From Chloroflexota bacterium (lineage in GTDB: Bacteria > Chloroflexota > Anaerolineae > JAAEKA01): a stretch of DNA of 64,000 nucleotides. The stretch is taken from the NCBI GenBank assembly GCA_034717495.1, contig JAYELL010000076.1, forward strand, positions 62,001 to 126,000, in the 5' to 3' direction. Shown piece after piece: positions 56,503 to 64,000 of the stretch (position 1 is its first letter; each line of letters starts with the position of its first letter). The notes under the pieces were generated by a model. That model was not told where the DNA came from. It saw only the letters and a program-made list of their open reading frames with translations, and ran no database searches. The position numbers were made by a program, and so were the translations under genes.

Positions 56503-58236
56503 ATGACCAAGAAGTTTTGGGATATGAAGCGCCGCAATATCCTGTGGCTGTGCCTTTTGATTGGCTCGATTGTGACCTTGCTCCTGCTTCCACGGCTGGG
56601 AACGGCGCAGGACAGGGGTCCGGTATACGTCATCGATGGCGACCTTCAGGATTCCCGGGGTGAACCGGTCGAAGGGGCCGAGATCAAGCTTATGCTGCCC
56701 GGGGAAGAGGAAACGATCGCGGAGGCGGAAAGCCAGAAAAACGGCCAGTTTGAACTCATCTTCGGTGAGGAACATCTGAGATCACTGGCGGGTGCGACCG
56801 TCGCCATCGAACGGCCTCACTTCCGATCCGTCACATACATCCTGACCTCAGAGGACGTCGACGACCTACAGATGGATGGGTTCTTTGTTCTGCCAGCCCA
56901 GGAAGGTGGTCTGCAGCGCCGTATTACGCCTGCCTTCTGGATCGCGGGCCTGATCTTCATCTCAGTGTTGCTGATTATCGCTACAGAACGCCTGCACAAT
57001 GTTCTGGCAGTCATGGCAGGTGTGGCTGCCGTGTTGTTCGTGAGCTATTTTGGCCGGCTGCTAAGCCCCGACCTTTTCATCTTCAATTTCGAGCGTGCGT
57101 TGGATTTTATCGACTGGGAGGTGATCTTCCTGGTCATGGGTATGATGATCGTCATTGCCGTGATCGAACGAACCGGCATTTTTCAATGGGTGGCCTATCA
57201 AGCCTATCGCATCAGTCGGGGACGAGCGTGGCTCCTGGCACTGATACTGATGATCTTCACCGGAATCGCTTCGGCAATGCTGGACAACGTGACCACGATG
57301 TTGCTCATGACACCGATCACGATCCAGATCGCCCTGGGCCTGAATCTCAATCCACTTCCCCTCCTGTTGCCACAGGTCTGGGCCTCCAATGTCGCAGGCA
57401 TTAGCACCCTGATTGGCACGCCTACCAACATCTTGATCGGCTCCTACGCCGACATCTCATTTTCCGACTTCATGATCAACCTGACACCTGGTGTGATCAT
57501 GGCCATGACCGTGCTGATCCTCTATGTGCTGATCGTCTATTGGAAAGACCTCAAGGGACCCACCGCGACGCTTACACCGGAACTGCAGGCTCGTCTTCAG
57601 GAAAATGCGCGAATTCGCCAGCCTGAGGCATTGCGCAAAGCCCTGATAATCGGCGCTTTCATGATGCTGATGTTCCTATTCGGCGAGGCCCTCCACCTGG
57701 TACCAGCAGTGACAGCCGTCGTCGGTGCCACGGCACTGCTGATCTGGATCCGCCCCAACATCGAAGAGATGATCGAAGCAGTGGATTGGACCACCCTGGT
57801 CTTTTTCATGATGTTGTTCATCATGGTGGGCGCGATCGAGGAGGTGGGTTTGATCGGCGGCATTGCTGAGTTGATCGGCGATCTGGTGGGAACGAATCTG
57901 ACCCTGGCAATGATCCTCATTGTCTGGCTGGGCGCCATCATTTCAGGGCTGATCGACAACATTCCGTTTGCGGCTGCCATGCTGCCCGTGGTGGGCTACC
58001 TGAGCTCCCAGATCCCCGGCGCCGCCGAAAGCAAAGCCCTGTTTTATGCGCTATCGGTCGGTGCGGCCTTTGGTGGAAACGGCACCTTGATCGGCGCCTC
58101 GGCCAACCTGGTAACGGCTGGCATCAGCGAACGAGCGGGGTTCCCAATCACCTACGGTACTTTTTTGCGCCGTGGTTTCCCTGCAATGATCGTAACAGCA
58201 GCGGCCGGCACTGTCTGGCTGCTCATTCGCTTCTAG
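56503..58236 (+). CDS. ArsB/NhaD-superfamily permease with N-terminal extracellular domain
   Basis: 577 residues. Signal or anchor helix (about 11-34), then a 100-residue beta domain of the carboxypeptidase-regulatory type (YVIDGDLQDSRGEPVEGAEI, QFELIFGEEHL). About eleven membrane helices of the ion-transporter (ArsB, NhaD, P protein) superfamily follow, with the two inverted halves marked by MLDNVTTMLLMTPI...GTPTNI and IDNIPFAAAMLP...GGNGTLIGASANL. Ion specificity cannot be read from sequence. It starts 3 bases after the HtrA stop, and the UspA gene is 16 bases downstream: Amt-HtrA-permease-Usp form one operon. Confidence 0.88.
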   Translation: MTKKFWDMKRRNILWLCLLIGSIVTLLLLPRLGTAQDRGPVYVIDGDLQDSRGEPVEGAEIKLMLPGEEETIAEAESQKNGQFELIFGEEHLRSLAGATVAIERPHFRSVTYILTSEDVDDLQMDGFFVLPAQEGGLQRRITPAFWIAGLIFISVLLIIATERLHNVLAVMAGVAAVLFVSYFGRLLSPDLFIFNFERALDFIDWEVIFLVMGMMIVIAVIERTGIFQWVAYQAYRISRGRAWLLALILMIFTGIASAMLDNVTTMLLMTPITIQIALGLNLNPLPLLLPQVWASNVAGISTLIGTPTNILIGSYADISFSDFMINLTPGVIMAMTVLILYVLIVYWKDLKGPTATLTPELQARLQENARIRQPEALRKALIIGAFMMLMFLFGEALHLVPAVTAVVGATALLIWIRPNIEEMIEAVDWTTLVFFMMLFIMVGAIEEVGLIGGIAELIGDLVGTNLTLAMILIVWLGAIISGLIDNIPFAAAMLPVVGYLSSQIPGAAESKALFYALSVGAAFGGNGTLIGASANLVTAGISERAGFPITYGTFLRRGFPAMIVTAAAGTVWLLIRF

Positions 58237-58252
58237 AAGGGCGAGACTTCCT

Positions 58253-58720
58253 ATGGAACACATAGTCTGCGCAGCTCGCGGGGGGCCGGGTAGCCGCCCG
58301 GCAATCGAATTGTCTATCAGTCTGGCACAGGAAAACGATGCTCGTCTGACCTTTCTCTACATTGTCGACTGCGACTTTCTGGGACACGCGATCCTTGCCA
58401 GTTCCAGCATAATTCACCAGCAGTTGCGGGAGATGGGCGAATTCATCATGCTCAAGCTGCAGGCGGAGGCGGCCAGCCTGGGTGTCGAGGCGGATTTCGC
58501 CATCGAAGAGGGCACGGTGAGAGAGGGGATCCGTCATTTCGTCAACGAATCGGGGGCCGACACGGTCGTGGTCGGACGTCCAGCACGGGAGAAAACGGCA
58601 GATGTTTTTGACTCCGACAGCCTCGTGCAGTTTTCGGCCTTGCTGGAGGCCGAAATCGGCGTTCGCGTGATCCTGGTCGGCCCTGACGATATCCACCTGT
58701 CGGCCACCGGCCCCGACTAG
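58253..58720 (+). CDS. Universal stress protein (UspA) family
   Basis: 155 residues. IVCAARGGPGSRPAIELSIS at the N terminus (about 3-22), LTFLYIVD, EEGTVREGIRHFVNESGADTVVVGRP near the phosphate-binding turn, and a C-terminal strand VRVILVGP. The final G-x2-G-x9-G(S/T) ATP motif is incomplete, so it may not bind ATP. It could regulate the adjacent permease, as Usp domains often do. Confidence 0.85.
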   Translation: MEHIVCAARGGPGSRPAIELSISLAQENDARLTFLYIVDCDFLGHAILASSSIIHQQLREMGEFIMLKLQAEAASLGVEADFAIEEGTVREGIRHFVNESGADTVVVGRPAREKTADVFDSDSLVQFSALLEAEIGVRVILVGPDDIHLSATGPD

Positions 58721-58756
58721 CAGTGGGTTCCCAGCGGGATTGCGGCCGGAGGCTAC

Positions 58757-58785
58757 TCGACAGCGTCTGATACCTGGCATATAAT
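58757..58785 (+). promoter_or_regulatory. Promoter giving a leaderless mRNA
   Basis: TCGACA (58757-58762), a 17-bp spacer and TATAAT (58780-58785). The ATG follows 6 bases later at 58792, so transcription should begin at the start codon. No ribosome site is present. Confidence 0.75.
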
Positions 58786-58791
58786 CAAGTT

Positions 58792-59547
58792 ATGCAACTG
58801 TGGCTAAAACGGGTTTTACTGGTTATCGTCCTCGGGGTTTTGATCTATCTGAGCGTCCAGTATCACGAACCGATCATCGAACTGGTCAGCGACCAGGAGC
58901 GCATTCGCGACTGGTTGGCCGATCTGGGCCCATTGGGGCCAATGGGCTTGATATTTCTGAATGCCCTTCAGGTGGTGATCGCTCCCATCCCTGGCAATGT
59001 GATGCAGGTGATCGCCGGGTATCTCTTTGGATGGTTGCCTGGAACGATTTACAGCATTATCGGTATGGCCTTGGGAGGAATCCTGGCCATGAGTCTGGCA
59101 CGGGTATTTGGCCGGCCGTTGGTATACAAGCTGGTGGGCGAGAAGCGGACAATGCGCTGGGAAGAGGTAACCCACCTGGATTCGCTGACAGTTTGGGTTA
59201 TCCTCATGCTTGGCATCTTCGGCGATATACCCTTTTTCATCGCCGGGCTGACAACGCTCCCAATTTGGAAAATCATCGGTGTCGCAGTATTGGTTCGAGC
59301 ACCGTCGGTACTCATTTCTACGGCCATAGGAGCCGGTGTCATCGACTGGCGTTCGCCATGGGTCCTGGGCTCAGTCGTACTGATGGTGCTCGTTGCCCTG
59401 ATCGCCGTTCGCTACCAGGATCGTATCGAACAATGGGTGGACCGGACGGTTCTGGACCGGGTATTGAAACAAGCCTCAAAGGCTCCCATTGAGGAGGCAG
59501 TGGCCCAATTGGAGGCGCCCCAAACGCCTGGGAAAACGACAGAATAA
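58792..59547 (+). CDS. VTT-domain (TVP38/TMEM64, DedA-like) membrane protein
   Basis: 251 residues, about five membrane helices. LGPLGPMGLIFLNALQVVIAPIPGNVMQVIAGYLFG (landmark near 45-80), GGILAMSLARVFGRPLVY with the family Arg, and a re-entrant GIFGDIPFFIAGLT mark the VTT/SNARE-associated domain, a lipid-handling family. The C-terminal 45 residues are soluble. The start is fixed by the promoter only 6 bases upstream. Two genes follow without a gap. Confidence 0.9.
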   Translation: MQLWLKRVLLVIVLGVLIYLSVQYHEPIIELVSDQERIRDWLADLGPLGPMGLIFLNALQVVIAPIPGNVMQVIAGYLFGWLPGTIYSIIGMALGGILAMSLARVFGRPLVYKLVGEKRTMRWEEVTHLDSLTVWVILMLGIFGDIPFFIAGLTTLPIWKIIGVAVLVRAPSVLISTAIGAGVIDWRSPWVLGSVVLMVLVALIAVRYQDRIEQWVDRTVLDRVLKQASKAPIEEAVAQLEAPQTPGKTTE

Positions 59548-59548
59548 C

Positions 59549-59785
59549 ATGCAACCAACGATTGATCACAGAGCAGCGGCAGAACAGGAAAACAAGGTAT
59601 TGCTGATCACCGCGGGCGGACTTGGCTGTTTTTTGTTGCTCTGCATCATCTTATCCGCGTTGATAGTCCTCGCAGCACTGGTCTGGACACTGGAGGGCAA
59701 CCTGGGTCCTTCCGGCAATAGCCTGGAGGGGGTTGGCCAGTTCCTGGCAATGCTGGCAGAACTGTCCGAAACACGTGTAGTATGA
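59549..59785 (+). CDS. Small single-pass membrane protein
   Basis: 78 residues. A polar N terminus is followed by one long helix (about 20-47, VLLITAGGLGCFLLLCIILS) and a short exterior tail. The ATG is one base after the preceding stop region and the end overlaps the LysM gene (ATGA, 59782-59785). No family recognised. Confidence 0.65.
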   Translation: MQPTIDHRAAAEQENKVLLITAGGLGCFLLLCIILSALIVLAALVWTLEGNLGPSGNSLEGVGQFLAMLAELSETRVV

Positions 59786-61299
59786 TGAAAACCGTTGCCG
59801 GTTTGCTTCTGGTCCTCATTTCCCTGGTTTTTCCCGGTGTTTTCACCGCCGAGGGTAGTGATCTTCATCAGGAAACCTGCGACGGTGAATGGTACGTCGT
59901 TCAGCTCGGCGATTCCTGGTCCCGCATCGCCGAACGCGCCGGTCACACGGTGACTGAACTGAAGGAGAGTAACCCTGTAGCCGCAGGTCACCCTCAAGGA
60001 TGGCTATTCGTGGGCCAGCAACTGTGCATTCCCAGACGGGACGGAGAATCCAGCGGCATCTGGATCACAGTTCGCCGGGGAGACTCATGGTCGGTTCTGG
60101 CGGCGCGCTATGGTGTCAGCGTATGGGCACTGCAATCGGCAAACCCCAACATGGTTCGTCCCAGCCATGTGCTGCGTCCCGGGGACAAAATCTGGATACC
60201 TGCGTCAGCCATCAACCTGACTGACGTGGTCTGTCCCGAATCGCTGGAGGATCTCCCGGCTGTGTCGGCAAAGGTGTTGACCAAATCGGGTGGTGTGCTG
60301 GAGATTCTTCGCAGCTTTCTGGTTCAATGCGGCGCCATCACTGCGGACACGGGCACCGTCGAGGCGGCGCCCCTGCGCGGCAACGAAACGCCTGAAGTCG
60401 TAGTTATCGGTGTCGATCCGACCACGGGGAATGGCTCGCCAGTGGGCGTATTGGCCGTTCTTGGCGCCGATGAAACGGGTTGGCGGGCGATCTTTCAATC
60501 CGGCGTGGCCGCCGGCCTGACATTGCAGCAGGTTGGGGACATCAATCAGGACGGACATGACAACCTGTCCTGGAGCGATACAACTTGCAGTGCTGAGGCC
60601 TGTTTCACCACGGTTCACCTGCTTTCCTTCGTCGATGGCGAATTCCAGGAATGGATCGGCGACGGCACTACCATGGCTGAGGCCACTGTGGCCTTTCAGG
60701 ATGTCGGAGAAGATGGTACGGGCCAGGAATTGATCCTGACGGGTGGCATCATCGATTCGCTGTGGGCCGGGCCCCAGCGGGCCGTAACCAACACATGGGC
60801 ATCACTGGCGGGCGATCCATACATCCTGACGGGCCGGGAATACAGCGATTCCTATTGCCTTTATCATCACATTCGAGATGCTAACGACTGGCTTTGGGGC
60901 GGGTGGGCGGACAACTTCGAGAAAGCGATTGCCTCCTACCGCACCGCCGTCGACGATCCTGCTCTGGTGGCCTGCTGGATCTGGCCGCGAGAGGTAGAAG
61001 TTCTGCGCGCATTCGGCCTTTATCGACTGGCAGCAGCGCACGCCTACGCCGGTCAGATGGATTTGGCAGCCCAGGTAGTCACCGAACTGCACCAACGCTA
61101 TCCGGAAAGCAACTACAGCCAATTGGCTTCCATTTGGTGGCTGGCCTACGAGATGACTGGGGATGACACGGCAGCCTGTGCAGCAATCACCGCCTACGCC
61201 AGAAAACATCCGGACGTCTGGCAGCCGTTGGCCAATTTTGGCTACGCCAACCCCGCGCTTTCGGCAGAACTCATCTGCCCGGTTGTTCCGGAAGAGTAA
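59782..61299 (+). CDS. Exported protein with two LysM domains
   Basis: 505 residues. Signal peptide (about 4-25), then LysM 1 (about 33-83, WYVVQLGDSWSRIAERAG...GQQLCIP) and LysM 2 (about 92-140, ITVRRGDSWSVLAARYGVS...GDKIWIP), which bind peptidoglycan or other GlcNAc polymers. Residues about 150-330 are beta-rich with VGDINQDGHDNLSWSD, like an integrin-type calcium loop. The C-terminal 150 residues are helical and TPR-like (LYRLAAAHAYAGQMDLAAQV). Translationally coupled to the small membrane protein. Confidence 0.85.
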   Translation: MMKTVAGLLLVLISLVFPGVFTAEGSDLHQETCDGEWYVVQLGDSWSRIAERAGHTVTELKESNPVAAGHPQGWLFVGQQLCIPRRDGESSGIWITVRRGDSWSVLAARYGVSVWALQSANPNMVRPSHVLRPGDKIWIPASAINLTDVVCPESLEDLPAVSAKVLTKSGGVLEILRSFLVQCGAITADTGTVEAAPLRGNETPEVVVIGVDPTTGNGSPVGVLAVLGADETGWRAIFQSGVAAGLTLQQVGDINQDGHDNLSWSDTTCSAEACFTTVHLLSFVDGEFQEWIGDGTTMAEATVAFQDVGEDGTGQELILTGGIIDSLWAGPQRAVTNTWASLAGDPYILTGREYSDSYCLYHHIRDANDWLWGGWADNFEKAIASYRTAVDDPALVACWIWPREVEVLRAFGLYRLAAAHAYAGQMDLAAQVVTELHQRYPESNYSQLASIWWLAYEMTGDDTAACAAITAYARKHPDVWQPLANFGYANPALSAELICPVVPEE

Positions 61300-61341
61300 T
61301 GACGAAGATGTCTAGGATGGCATGCATCACGGCCGTTCTTT

Positions 61342-62064
61342 TTACATCGAGATCGGATCGTTGCACGAGGCAGGCAGTTCCACCGGTGTTTCGGTGTTGA
61401 CAGCAGTCAATTCTATCTGCACGTCGAAGTCCCCCTTGAACTTGAGGGGCTCGTAAGCGCCGCTGTAGCTGCCGCGAAAAGCTAGCGGATAGCCGCCTTC
61501 TGCGTCGATATACAGGTCAGCATCTCTCGCTGACCACAATCCTTCGCCAAAGCTCCTTAGTTGCGGATCGGTGCTCTTTTTCGCTGCAGCAAGGAATGTT
61601 TCCCCGTTGATGACATAGTGCTTGACAGGTCGGTTGTTCAGCATTCCTTCGCCGAGCAATTTGCCGCGCGCCACGTCGCTGGTCGTCAGCATAGTCAGCA
61701 GGCTTTCCGGACTCATTTCATCCAGCACCGCAGTTGCGTCCGGGATATCTGGTTTGACGCAGATGGGGAAGAAGCCGTTGATGACAATATAGGCGCCTTC
61801 AGACACCTTATAGAGATCAACTTTGGAAGGCGTAAATAGACCTATCAGGGATCCACCCACCTTGGCAGCGATTCTTCCGAGCAGACTGCCCGACACAGTA
61901 ATCCGGCTATTCTGGCCATTTACTGCCAACAGACCATTCAAGGTTCCCTGTGCTCGCTTGCCATTTATGAAACCATTTACCGAAAGCGCGACCGTCGCGT
62001 CGAGTGAGCTGAGATCAGCGATCGGGTTGAGCGGGATCATATCCTGGGAGTATGTAGAATTCAT
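61342..62064 (-). CDS. LppX/LprAFG-like protein without an evident signal peptide
   Basis: 240 residues. The pattern VSGSLLGRIAAKVGGSLIGLF, VDLYKVSEGAYIVING, ESLLTMLTTSDV, NNRPVKHYVINGETF and a beta-rich C terminus YPLAFRGSYSGAYEPLKF, PASCNDPISM resembles the LolA-like LppX/LprG fold, normally an exported lipid-binding lipoprotein. The best start, ATG 62064 after GGAGG, leaves no signal peptide or lipobox. Either the N terminus was lost or this member is not exported. Confidence 0.6.
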   Translation of the reverse strand: MNSTYSQDMIPLNPIADLSSLDATVALSVNGFINGKRAQGTLNGLLAVNGQNSRITVSGSLLGRIAAKVGGSLIGLFTPSKVDLYKVSEGAYIVINGFFPICVKPDIPDATAVLDEMSPESLLTMLTTSDVARGKLLGEGMLNNRPVKHYVINGETFLAAAKKSTDPQLRSFGEGLWSARDADLYIDAEGGYPLAFRGSYSGAYEPLKFKGDFDVQIELTAVNTETPVELPASCNDPISM

Positions 62065-62091
62065 TGGTATTTGGTCCTCCAAATTTTGGGA

Positions 62092-62100
62092 AGTATATCA
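62092..62100 (-). promoter_or_regulatory. Extended -10 promoter of the LppX-like gene
   Basis: On the minus strand TG-A-TATACT (62100 to 62092), about 28 bases before the ATG at 62064. No clear -35. Confidence 0.5.
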
Positions 62101-62220
62101 CGCCTCCCCGGTTTTGGATATCCCACTATTGACAGGGTAGTGTATACGAATCGGTTGAAAGGACAGCATGACAGAATCTGCGTCGTTTACGAGTGGGCAA
62201 CCCTCGGCCTGGCCAGATCG

Positions 62221-62269
62221 CTGGACTCCCGCCTTCCCCGCGTCCGCGAGGATGACTGCGGGAATCCAG
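62221..62269. repeat. Dispersed palindromic repeat
   Basis: CTGGACTCCCGC (62221-62232) and GCGGGAATCCAG (62258-62269) are inverted with one mismatch around CCCCGCGTCCGCGAGGATGAC. It is related to 11309-11338 by the same CCCGCG...CGCG-GGATGAC core. Confidence 0.6.
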
Positions 62270-62461
62270 CGTGTGAGCAACCTTATCCACCGAGCGAAGC
62301 TCTCATCCCGGTGCACCTGACGACCCAGACAGCACCGCGAGATGCTTCGCTGAGACACGTAAGCGAAGAGTGCGACCTGTTCTCCCGCTCAGCATGACGA
62401 TTGATCGAACCCCTACCTTGCCTTTGCATATTGAGAATTGCTGGGACGGCCCACAGCCATT

Positions 62462-62490
62462 TGACCAAAATCGCGGTGCCCGTTAGAATG
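62462..62490 (+). promoter_or_regulatory. Sigma70-type promoter of the PlsC-like gene
   Basis: TTGACC (62462-62467), 17-bp spacer, TAGAAT (62485-62490). Transcription would start near 62497, leaving a 65-base leader. Confidence 0.65.
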
Positions 62491-62561
62491 AAAATCCGGT
62501 CGATCGAGGTCAATTTGGCAGGCTGTCTGCAAATTGCTGAAAATAGAAGTCTGGACACACG

Positions 62562-63599
62562 ATGAAATCTGGGAATCGATACCCCTGGTTGCTTTTAGGT
62601 GGGCTTGCCGCGGCGTCGGCCGGCCTGGTTTTGGTGGTCCGGCGCTGGATCCTGCGGCGGCGGCGACGCATCGAGCAGGTTTTGCCGCCGGCCTCCGAGG
62701 ACCAAATTCGCACACAACGAATCGTCGACAGCATGACCGACGAGGTCATCCAGGCCTTCGGATTTCCCATCGACGGTTGGCAGCATCAGGTGTTGGGCCC
62801 CCTGCTTTCTCCCGCAGCCCGTTCCTTTGCCGGCATGTTGACCAGTCTCGACCGGTACACGGGTACAGAAGGACTTGGCGCGGCATTCGGGCGCCTGTTG
62901 CGCCTGTTCGTCAGTGATATCCAGGCCGTCGGGGCCGAGAAGATACCCCCGACCGGACCGGTCATGATCATTACCAATCATCCCGGCGCCTACGATGGCC
63001 CATCGATCGCCGCCAGCCTGCCCCGTGAGGATCTCCACATTGTAATCAGCACCGTGCCCTTTTTCGACGAGATGTCCCACGTCGAATCCCATCTGATCCA
63101 GGTAACCCGCGAGGCTCACGATGGCATGAGGGGAGTTCGCCAATCCATCCGCCATCTGAAATCGGGCGGGGCATTGCTCACCTTCGCCAGCGGAATCGTC
63201 GATCCGGATCCCGACGTGCTGCCGGGCGCCCACGAGGCATTGGAGGACTGGTCCCCCAGCATCGGTGTTATCTTGCGCAGGGTCCCCGAGACCCAGGTTG
63301 TCGTGACCATCGTCAGCGGCGTGTTGTCGCCTCGCTGGCTCACCAGCCCGATCGTCAAGATCCAGCCAGAAACCTGGAGACAACGCAAGCTGGCCGAAAT
63401 CCTGCAGGTAATGCACCAGGTAATCTTTCCGGGAAGCCTGTTGCTGACGCCCCGAATCAGCTTTGCGTCGCCGATCACCGCGGCGGAGTTAAGTCCTGAT
63501 GGCGATGCCAGGGAAATCCAGCGCCAGTTGATCGAGCGAGCCCAGGCGCTGTTGGTCGAGCACATGGCCTGGTCATCAACCAGTTCCATGGTATCTTGA
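62562..63599 (+). CDS. PlsC-like lysophospholipid acyltransferase
   Basis: 345 residues. N-terminal helix (about 6-27), Arg-rich patch (RRWILRRRRR), then the acyltransferase domain with the HX4D motif NHPGAYDG (H140, D145), and a second block LLTFASGIVDPDP in the place of the usual glycerol-phosphate motif. The altered HX4D context (PGAYDG) sets it apart from standard PlsC, so the acceptor may differ. No strong ribosome site. Converges on the RecA-like gene. Confidence 0.8.
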   Translation: MKSGNRYPWLLLGGLAAASAGLVLVVRRWILRRRRRIEQVLPPASEDQIRTQRIVDSMTDEVIQAFGFPIDGWQHQVLGPLLSPAARSFAGMLTSLDRYTGTEGLGAAFGRLLRLFVSDIQAVGAEKIPPTGPVMIITNHPGAYDGPSIAASLPREDLHIVISTVPFFDEMSHVESHLIQVTREAHDGMRGVRQSIRHLKSGGALLTFASGIVDPDPDVLPGAHEALEDWSPSIGVILRRVPETQVVVTIVSGVLSPRWLTSPIVKIQPETWRQRKLAEILQVMHQVIFPGSLLLTPRISFASPITAAELSPDGDAREIQRQLIERAQALLVEHMAWSSTSSMVS

Positions 63600-63623
63600 T
63601 CCTCTCCCCGTGACACATCGATC

Positions 63624-63998
63624 TCAATCGTCGGGGCTCTGAACGTGTACGCCGTTGAAGGTAATCTGAACGGACGTTTGCCTGCCGACTCTGCCCCAGC
63701 GATGGCGCAACACCTTCACCTGAGCTTCATAGCCCTGAATGTTTCCATCTCGGCGGCGCAGCCAGCGATCACGATCGATCAGCAAACGCAATGCGGCAGC
63801 CTGAGCCAGGTTGAACCCGGCGGGATAGTTGTGGGCTGAATCGGCCTCGCCGAAAAAGGGGGTCGTCAAAAAAAGCAGCACGCAGTGTTTGCCGTGCAGG
63901 GTCTGAAGCAAACGGCGTAACATGGCCGCAGTTGCCGACTCTGGCATCGCCTCCGTCAACAGTTCAGCCGTCGAGTCGAAGACGATCAGGGCAAAATG
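63624..63998 (-). CDS. RecA-like ATPase, C-terminal part only
   Basis: The frame is open to the window edge on the minus strand and ends at 63624, leaving 124 residues. FALIVFDSTAEL is a Walker B strand of the RecA fold, LRLLIDRDRWLRRRDGNIQGYEAQVKVLRHRWGR (landmark near residues 70-105) and TSVQITFNG match the end of the RecA core in RecA-like proteins. The usual acidic RecA tail is absent. It may be a RecA paralogue rather than RecA itself; the N-terminal part is outside. Confidence 0.7.
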   Translation of the reverse strand, partial: HFALIVFDSTAELLTEAMPESATAAMLRRLLQTLHGKHCVLLFLTTPFFGEADSAHNYPAGFNLAQAAALRLLIDRDRWLRRRDGNIQGYEAQVKVLRHRWGRVGRQTSVQITFNGVHVQSPDD

Positions 63999-64000
63999 TC

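Larger units (their letters stand above)
62083..62561. other. 479-base intergenic region with repeat remnants and two promoters
   Basis: No gene is supported. It holds the divergent promoters for the LppX-like and PlsC-like genes, the palindromic element at 62221-62269, and further repeat-like words (GAGATGCTTCGCTGAG, CCCGCTCAGCATGACG) up to 62400. Confidence 0.5.

Noticed and set aside
1-64000. tRNA, rRNA, integrase or attachment sites
   Set aside because: I looked at the intergenic gaps for T-loop (GGTTCGAATCC-like) words and paired repeats beside an integrase and found none I could support; a tRNAscan or Infernal run would settle it.

Overview
The window is 64 kb of GC-rich chromosome that most resembles a member of the Chloroflexota, class Anaerolineae or a close relative. 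This placement is an inference. It rests on secreted proteins with long Pro/Thr-rich linkers (repeated PPTDTPV units), large Ig-like and SdrD/GEVED-type surface proteins, a LexA operator of the CGAAC-N4-GTTCG type, a RarA fused to a methyltransferase-like domain, and a NosZ/NosL/cytochrome c remnant. I saw no rRNA, tRNA, CRISPR array, prophage or intact transposase. Most genes look like ordinary chromosomal genes, with accessory islands between them.

Layout. 1-573: 5' part of a GT-C-like membrane protein (minus strand). 917-11259: one apparent operon in which an OmpR-type response regulator and a membrane GAF/PAS histidine kinase flank three envelope proteins (Ig-like repeats, TPR/SH3, BNR propeller). 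11.5-17.7 kb: DegV, a PQQ-type sugar dehydrogenase, degraded yihY and phosphotransferase fragments, RarA fusion, and a membrane thioredoxin interrupted by an in-frame TGA exactly where the first redox Cys should be (candidate selenoprotein with a SECIS-like hairpin). 17.6-24.9 kb: amino-acid ABC permease and a tandem-duplicated binding protein, an M16C peptidase, and an ASKHA-fold protein with unusual motif order. 25.1-32.7 kb: P450, PIG-L deacetylase, acyltransferase, MOSC protein, phosphoglucomutase, AadE-like nucleotidyltransferase, secreted protein. 32.7-38.9 kb: degraded nitrous-oxide-reductase region (nosZ fragment, NosL-PCuAC-YtkA-like fusion, cytochrome c) facing a NarX/NarL-like two-component pair. 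39-43.1 kb: giant surface protein. 43.4-47.6 kb: YheT hydrolase, LexA with its SOS box, FemAB-like transferase, WecA/MraY-type GT4. 47.8-53.8 kb: DnaK, Zn peptidase, HtrA, Trm112-like protein, PncC, DUF6504-like protein. 53.9-58.7 kb: Amt-like transporter, lipoprotein HtrA, ArsB/NhaD-type permease, UspA. 58.8-61.3 kb: VTT membrane protein, small membrane protein, LysM protein. 61.3-64 kb: LppX-like protein, PlsC-like acyltransferase, partial RecA-like protein.

The items most worth attention are the candidate selenocysteine thioredoxin (17147-17629), the sensor operon with three envelope proteins between its two regulators, the copper-chaperone fusion beside a broken nosZ, the permuted ASKHA protein, several promoters that place the transcription start at or next to the ATG, and a 129-bp MITE-like element whose right end recurs 20 kb away.
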